A stretch of DNA of 27,334 nt from SIG452 sp045631485 (GTDB lineage Bacteria > Bacillota > Clostridia > UMGS1840): positions 1 to 27,334 of the forward strand of contig JAZQUU010000003.1 in assembly GCA_045631485.1 (NCBI GenBank). Direction: 5' to 3'. Below are positions 23,461-27,334 of the stretch, piece after piece; within the stretch, counting starts at the first letter, position 1; each line of letters begins with the position of its first letter. Made by a program: the position numbers and the translations under genes. The notes beneath the pieces are model-generated. The model did not search any database and was not told where the DNA came from. It saw only the letters and a list, made by a program, of their open reading frames with translations.

Positions 23461-24045
23461 TTATACTTTTAAGTTACGGCTGCCGGGTTTTACCAGATCA
23501 ATTTTTCCTTCTTTGCAGATGGGGCAGTTTTCAGGTTCGAAGGATTCCACAGCCATGGAAAGAACGGAATAATAGGGAACGCCGAAATCAATCTGTCCGC
23601 CGGTTCTGTCCACGATGGAACCAACGCCGCAAACGATCCCGCCTGCTTCCTGAATCAGTTTGATTACTTCTTTTACGCTGCCACCGGTGGTAACAACATC
23701 TTCCACAACTAAAACTTTCTGACCTTTTTCCACGCCAAAGCTTCTGCGGAAGGTCATTTCGCCGTTTTCTCTTTCTGCAAAAATGTTGGGCACATTTAAG
23801 TGACGGGAAACTTCATAAGACATTAAGATTGCACCGATTGCAGGTCCGCAAACGATGTCGGGTTTGTTTTCACCCAAACGGTCTGCAAGTTCTTTACAGA
23901 GCAGTTCGGAAAGTTTTGCATCTTTGAAAATTTTTGCACACTGTAAGTATCTGTTGGAATGACGACCGGAGGTCAGTAAGAAATGGCCTTCCAGTAATAC
24001 GCCTGCTTCTTTTAACAGTTCCAATGCTTTTTCGTTGGTAATCAT
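23461..24045 (-). CDS. pyrE: Orotate phosphoribosyltransferase
   Basis: Transfers ribose phosphate from PRPP to orotate, making OMP for pyrimidine synthesis. The 194-residue protein has the PRPP-binding loop VLVVEDVVTTGGS (about 111-123) and LLTSGRHSNRY near the N-terminus, which is usual for this long-N-terminus subgroup. A C-terminal CPIC motif (ENCPICKEG) and the KPGSR tail recur in clostridial versions. The start is the ATG reading MITNEKALEL; AAAGGAA lies about twelve bases before it. A longer frame from a TTG at 24078 has no ribosome site. The gene diverges from nrdR. Confidence 0.94.
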   Translation of the reverse strand: MITNEKALELLKEAGVLLEGHFLLTSGRHSNRYLQCAKIFKDAKLSELLCKELADRLGENKPDIVCGPAIGAILMSYEVSRHLNVPNIFAERENGEMTFRRSFGVEKGQKVLVVEDVVTTGGSVKEVIKLIQEAGGIVCGVGSIVDRTGGQIDFGVPYYSVLSMAVESFEPENCPICKEGKIDLVKPGSRNLKV

Positions 24046-24105
24046 AGTTTTTTTCGTTCCTTTCTTTATGCCACACAAGTTGTGTTATTTACAATAATTC
24101 TATTC

Positions 24106-24114
24106 ATTATAACA
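24106..24114 (-). promoter_or_regulatory. Extended -10 promoter for pyrE-hisD
   Basis: On the minus strand TGTTATAAT reads as TG-n-TATAAT, an extended -10. No convincing -35 is present at 17 or 18 bp. No PyrR-type leader structure is evident. Confidence 0.55.
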
Positions 24115-24203
24115 CACATTCTCCCAAAATGCTATACTTTTTTTAAGATTTTTTGAGTTTTTTTAAAGAAAATTTACAATTTCTTGAAATTATCATAATT
24201 TGC

Positions 24204-24233
24204 TTGATTTTTTCTTGGAAAGTATAGTATAAT
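24204..24233 (+). promoter_or_regulatory. Sigma-A promoter of nrdR
   Basis: TTGATT (24204-24209), an 18-bp spacer and TATAAT (24228-24233), 28 bases before the nrdR ATG. Confidence 0.7.
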
Positions 24234-24260
24234 AAACGAGTAAAAAAGGAGGCGTGAACT

Positions 24261-24710
24261 ATGAAATGTCCGTATTGCGGTTTCGCAGAAAGTAAAGTAA
24301 TTGATTCCAGACGATTGGAGGAAACCAATTCCATCAAACGCCGTCGGGAATGTTTGTCCTGCGAAAAGCGTTTTTCCACCTACGAACGAGTGGAGTTGGC
24401 TCCCCTGGTAGTCATCAAGAAAAATGGTGACCGTGAACAGTTTGACCGCCAGAAATTGCTTCGGGGCATTATGCACGCCTGCGAAAAACGTCCCGTTTCC
24501 ATTGATATGATGGAAAAAATGGTATCCGAAGTGGAAACCGCTTTAAACAACGAGCTGATGCAGGAAGTGGAAAGCGAAAAAATCGGGGAACTTGTGATGG
24601 ATAAATTAAAAGAAGTGGACGAGGTTGCTTATGTTCGTTTTGCTTCGGTTTACCGTCAGTTCCGTGATATCAACACCTTTATGGAAGAATTGCAGAAGCT
24701 TTTAAAATAG
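24261..24710 (+). CDS. nrdR: Transcriptional repressor NrdR
   Basis: ATP/dATP-sensing repressor of ribonucleotide reductase genes. The 149-residue protein has the canonical N-terminal zinc finger (CPYC at 3-6, CLSC at 31-34) with VIDSRRLEETNSIKRRRECL between. An ATP-cone domain (about 49-139) includes REQFDRQKLLRGI. AGGAGG precedes the ATG by eight bases. It is transcribed with mnmA about 20 bases downstream. No ribonucleotide reductase gene or clear pair of NrdR boxes is in the window. Confidence 0.96.
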   Translation: MKCPYCGFAESKVIDSRRLEETNSIKRRRECLSCEKRFSTYERVELAPLVVIKKNGDREQFDRQKLLRGIMHACEKRPVSIDMMEKMVSEVETALNNELMQEVESEKIGELVMDKLKEVDEVAYVRFASVYRQFRDINTFMEELQKLLK

Positions 24711-24730
24711 TTTTTTAAAGGATTTATGAT

Positions 24731-25804
24731 ATGAACTCAATCGAACTGAAAAAAATAGCCGTCGGAATGAGCGGCGGTGTGGATTCTTCCGTTTGCGCCG
24801 TACTCCTGCAGGAGGCAGGCTACGAGGTGTCGGGCATCACTATGCTTCTGCACGGCGGATGCGAAGATGAAAAAGGTTGCGGCACTTCTTCGGATATTGA
24901 GGATGCCAAAGCAGTTGCCGAGCGTTTAGATATTCCCCTGCACGTTTGCGACCAACGAAACAATTTTCAATCCCAAGTAATTGACCGTTTTTCCAAAAGC
25001 TATGAGCTTGCCGAAACCCCTAATCCCTGTATTTTATGCAATCGCTATATGAAATTTGATGCCATGCTTACGGAGGCACTCAAATTGGGGTTAGACGGCA
25101 TTGCCACAGGCCATTATGCCCGTGTGGAATATGACGAAACATCGGAGCGTTATCTGCTAAAAAAAGCGACCGACATCACCAAAGACCAAAGCTATGTGCT
25201 GTATTCTTTAACCCAACATCAGTTGGCGCACACTCTGTTTCCGCTTGGAACTTTGGAAAAATCTCAGGTTCGGGAAATTGCCGAACAAAAAGCATTAAAA
25301 AACGCTCACAAAAAAGAAAGTCAGGATATATGCTTTGTGCCTGACGGAGACTATGCGGCATTTATCCGTCGTTACCGAGGAATTTCGTTCCCCGAAGGGA
25401 ATTTTGTGGATCAAGACGGCAACATTTTAGGCAAACATAAAGGTATTATTCACTACACCGTTGGTCAAAGAAAGGGACTGGGGCTATCCTTCCCCTGCCC
25501 TATGTATGTGATTTCAAAAGACTTAGCCACCAACACCGTAACCCTCGGTCCCATCGACGAATTATATCAGACCACCTTTTATGCCACCGATATCAATCTG
25601 ATATCCGTTGATAAGATTGAAGGTGAAATGCAGGTATCTGCCAAAATCCGATACAACCAAAAAGAGCAACCTGCCACCGTGACACAAATTGATGATAACA
25701 CCATACAAGTCACATTTTCGGAGCCCCAAAAAGCCATCACCAAAGGTCAGGCCGTTGTGTTATACGACGGGGACGTTGTGGTAGGCGGCGGCACCATCCG
25801 TTAA
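24731..25804 (+). CDS. mnmA: tRNA 2-thiouridylase
   Basis: Adds sulfur to the wobble uridine (U34) of tRNAs for Lys, Glu and Gln. The 357-residue protein has the PP-loop SGGVDS (14-19), the catalytic Cys100 in ETPNPCILCNRYMKF and the partner Cys201 in SQDICFVPDG, which forms the persulfide. HYTVGQRKGLG is a further family signature. AAAGG lies upstream of the ATG. A gene for the cysteine desulfurase partner is not in view. It is likely co-transcribed with nrdR and possibly with the exported-protein gene 30 bases downstream. Confidence 0.96.
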   Translation: MNSIELKKIAVGMSGGVDSSVCAVLLQEAGYEVSGITMLLHGGCEDEKGCGTSSDIEDAKAVAERLDIPLHVCDQRNNFQSQVIDRFSKSYELAETPNPCILCNRYMKFDAMLTEALKLGLDGIATGHYARVEYDETSERYLLKKATDITKDQSYVLYSLTQHQLAHTLFPLGTLEKSQVREIAEQKALKNAHKKESQDICFVPDGDYAAFIRRYRGISFPEGNFVDQDGNILGKHKGIIHYTVGQRKGLGLSFPCPMYVISKDLATNTVTLGPIDELYQTTFYATDINLISVDKIEGEMQVSAKIRYNQKEQPATVTQIDDNTIQVTFSEPQKAITKGQAVVLYDGDVVVGGGTIR

Positions 25805-25834
25805 CACTAACAAGAAAGAGAGGAATTTTTTAAG

Positions 25835-26251
25835 ATGAAACATTTTAAAAAGATTATCGCCATCACTTTGGCTCTTGCCGCAATTTTAACCGTAACCGCT
25901 CTGGCATCCGGTGACGACCCGGTGATTTCCTTAAGCTATTTGAATGAAATTTTTATGCCCAAGGTGGAAAAGAAAATTAACGATACCGCCGTATTTACCG
26001 TGGTGAATGTGAAAAAAGGAGACAGTTTCTTAGCAGGTGCAGGATGTGAATTGATTCTGCGCGGCGGTGAAGCAACCGTGATCGCCTCCAAAAACGGCGG
26101 TCTGTCCGACACCACCGACGGTGTGGATTTGGTGCAGGATGAGCTCGTTCCCGCAAACCATCTGTTAATCGTACCCCGTGATGACGGCAGAGGCTTTGAC
26201 GCTGTGACCGATACCATTATTATGGTAAAAGGTGCCTACGAAATCAAATAA
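25835..26251 (+). CDS. Small exported protein of unknown function
   Basis: The 138-residue protein begins with a clear signal peptide (basic MKHFKKI, hydrophobic core to about 22, likely cut after TALASG). The mature part is about 115 residues of mostly short strands. Its distinctive stretches are DPVISLSYLNEIFMP, FLAGAGCELILRGGEATVI, LSDTTDGVDL and NHLLIVPRDDGRGF, with a terminal IIMVKGAYEI. I recall similar proteins annotated as hypothetical in Clostridia but know no function. No catalytic motif or cell-wall anchor is seen. AGAGAGG lies about 14 bases upstream of the ATG. It may be co-transcribed with mnmA. Confidence 0.85.
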   Translation: MKHFKKIIAITLALAAILTVTALASGDDPVISLSYLNEIFMPKVEKKINDTAVFTVVNVKKGDSFLAGAGCELILRGGEATVIASKNGGLSDTTDGVDLVQDELVPANHLLIVPRDDGRGFDAVTDTIIMVKGAYEIK

Positions 26252-26278
26252 TTTTTCTGAAAATTTTCATAAAAGTAC

Positions 26279-26307
26279 TTGTAAAACCATATCTTTAGTG
26301 GTATAAT
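26279..26307 (+). promoter_or_regulatory. Sigma-A promoter of the 6S RNA gene
   Basis: TTGTAA (26279-26284), a 17-bp spacer and TATAAT (26302-26307). The expected start is near 26314, about 30 bases before the closing stem of the RNA. Confidence 0.8.
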
Positions 26308-26343
26308 AATATCACGCTCGAAAATGCGTTACCAAAATAAAAC

Positions 26344-26528
26344 ATCCTGCCGTTCGCGTCAGCCGGGTATTTATTAGAACCAACACTTTTTATAAGGGAG
26401 CCTATCTCCTCTCGTCAATTGTAGGCCCACCGCCTTTATGGCCGTATGGGGAACGTGCGACTGAGGGTAAGCACCCACCTGCACATGCAGGTTTCTAATA
26501 TTATCTTCGGGCAACGGCTCGGCGGGAT
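26344..26528 (+). ncRNA. ssrS: 6S RNA
   Basis: 6S RNA folds as a long bulged rod that mimics an open promoter and binds the sigma-A holoenzyme when growth slows. Here ATCCTGCCG (26344-26352) pairs with CGGCGGGAT (26520-26528), directly followed by AGCCG (26361-26365) with CGGCT (26515-26519). TATTAGAA (26372-26379) then pairs with TTCTAATA (26493-26500). A central unpaired region follows with a 3'-side hairpin CCTGCA/TGCAGG near 26478-26491. The stretch AGCCGGGTATTT followed by ACCAACAC and GGGAGCC recalls the same region of other 6S RNAs. It has its own promoter and terminator and no ORF. The length of about 185 bases fits. The call rests on fold and motif memory, not on a covariance search. 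Confidence 0.82.
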
Positions 26529-26540
26529 TATATAGCATTA

Positions 26541-26576
26541 AAAAAGGTCACAGGAAATTTCTTGTGACCTTTTTTT
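26541..26576 (+). terminator. Terminator of the 6S RNA gene
   Basis: AAGGTCACA (26544-26552) pairs with TGTGACCTT (26563-26571), with a small inner GAA/TTC pairing and a T run. It ends the 6S unit before the glyA promoter. Confidence 0.88.
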
Positions 26577-26586
26577 AGAAAAAGAC

Positions 26587-26615
26587 TTGTCAAAAAAATG
26601 ATTCTATTGTATAAT
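26587..26615 (+). promoter_or_regulatory. Sigma-A promoter of glyA
   Basis: TTGTCA (26587-26592), a 17-bp spacer and TATAAT (26610-26615). The leader to the ATG is about 40 bases, too short for a riboswitch. Confidence 0.82.
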
Positions 26616-26662
26616 AAAATTAGTGAAAATTTTGTTACAATCAGGAAAAGAGGATTCAAACT

Positions 26663-27334
26663 ATGGATTTTACCAACATCATCAGAAAAACCGATTCCAA
26701 AGTGGCAGATGCCATTGAGTTGGAGGTAAAAAGACAACGCTCTAAAATTGAACTGATTGCCTCCGAAAACTTCGTATCCGAAGCAGTACTTCAGGCAGTT
26801 GGTTCCCCTTTAACCAATAAATATGCAGAAGGCTATCCCGGCAGACGTTACTACGGCGGTTGCGAATGTGTGGATATTGTGGAAGATATTGCAAGAGACC
26901 GTGCAAAAGCAATCTTCGGTTGTGACCATGCAAACGTGCAGCCCCATTCCGGTGCCAATGCAAACACCGCAGTATATTTTGCAATGTTAGAACCCGGTGA
27001 CACCATCTTAGGTATGAGTTTGGCACACGGCGGTCATTTAAGTCACGGAAGCCCGGTAAACATCTCCGGAAAATACTTCAACATTGTTTCCTACGGCGTG
27101 GATGACGATACCCACACCATCAATTACGATAAAGTAAGAGAATTAGCTTTAGAACACAAGCCCAAAATGATTGTGGCTGGTGCATCCGCATATCCCAGAA
27201 TCATTGATTTCCCCAAATTCAAAGAAATTGCAGACGAAGTGGGCGCCTACTTAATGGTGGATATTGCTCATATCGCAGGTCTGGTTGCTGCAGGATTACA
27301 TCCCAGCCCGGTTCCCTATGCAGACTTTGTAACC
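26663..27334 (+). CDS. glyA: Serine hydroxymethyltransferase, 5' part
   Basis: PLP enzyme converting serine and tetrahydrofolate to glycine and 5,10-methylene-tetrahydrofolate. The first 224 residues are in the window and the frame is open to its edge. Visible signatures are LIASENFVS (31-39), YAEGYPGRRYYGG (54-66), QPHSGANAN (93-101) and VDIAHIAGLV (199-208), with Asp200 and His203 of the PLP pocket. The PLP-binding lysine lies just beyond the edge. GAGG precedes the ATG by nine bases. About half of a usual 410-residue protein is seen. It is transcribed from its own promoter after the 6S RNA terminator. Confidence 0.95.
   Translation, partial: MDFTNIIRKTDSKVADAIELEVKRQRSKIELIASENFVSEAVLQAVGSPLTNKYAEGYPGRRYYGGCECVDIVEDIARDRAKAIFGCDHANVQPHSGANANTAVYFAMLEPGDTILGMSLAHGGHLSHGSPVNISGKYFNIVSYGVDDDTHTINYDKVRELALEHKPKMIVAGASAYPRIIDFPKFKEIADEVGAYLMVDIAHIAGLVAAGLHPSPVPYADFVT

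Noticed and set aside
24112..24227. NrdR boxes or a PyrR attenuator in the pyrE-nrdR gap
   Set aside because: No pair of NrdR-box-like repeats and no terminator/antiterminator structure could be found by eye.
26616..26662. A glycine or folate riboswitch upstream of glyA
   Set aside because: The predicted leader is only about 40 bases and shows no aptamer motif.
1..27334. CRISPR arrays, insertion sequences, prophage or other transferred islands
   Set aside because: No regularly spaced repeats, transposase, integrase or phage genes; gene content and codon style look uniform across the window.

Overview
The window looks like part of a chromosome from a spore-forming member of the Clostridia, perhaps an uncultured gut lineage. 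The reasons are sporulation genes (yunB, ytfJ/gerW, an S11 carboxypeptidase), the dnaG-rpoD and scpA-scpB pairs, strong AGGAGG-type ribosome sites, good sigma-A promoters and a moderately low GC content. The genes read as intact housekeeping genes. I see no insertion sequence, prophage, CRISPR array, tRNA or rRNA. The taxonomic reading is inference from gene content.

Layout, left to right. serA (+) converges with an HtrA-type protease gene (-). A small zinc-ribbon membrane protein gene (+) diverges from the protease and converges with a GH4 glycosidase gene (-). Behind the glycosidase lies an AraC-type regulator gene (-), divergent from an OPT peptide-transporter gene (+) that is coupled to a PqqD-like gene. 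From about 15.4 kb down to 9.0 kb runs a probable eight-gene leftward operon: M50 protease, scpA, scpB, DUF2953, ytfJ, S11 carboxypeptidase, rluB-type pseudouridine synthase, phosphoglucomutase. yunB lies upstream, followed by dnaG-rpoD (-). A class A penicillin-binding protein gene (+) diverges from dnaG and converges with pyrE-hisD (-). nrdR diverges from pyrE and is followed by mnmA, a small exported protein of unknown function, a 6S RNA gene and the 5' part of glyA, which runs off the window.

Most unusual signal: three convergent intergenic gaps (1156-1604, 8658-8987, 21777-22147) hold a family of 85-121 bp structured repeats. In each gap one copy begins 7-9 bases after the stop codon of the leftward gene (htrA, pgm, hisD), and a hairpin able to end leftward transcripts lies beyond it. 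Copies differ in sequence, but paired arms change together (AAATGGA/TCCATTT in one, AAACAGA/TCTGTTT in another; GGCGTAC/GTACGCC versus GGCATAC/GTATGTC). This suggests a folded RNA or a hairpin-forming mobile element used as a 3'-UTR module. The same gaps also carry a 28-bp repeat (two copies, opposite orientations) and a 67-bp cloverleaf-like repeat.

Other stretches over 300 bases without a protein gene: 26252-26662 holds the 6S RNA with its promoter and terminator, then the glyA promoter. The regulatory signals support local circuits: a likely AraC-family operator upstream of the GH4 gene, a perfect palindrome across a -10 box, and back-to-back sigma-A promoters between the AraC and OPT genes.
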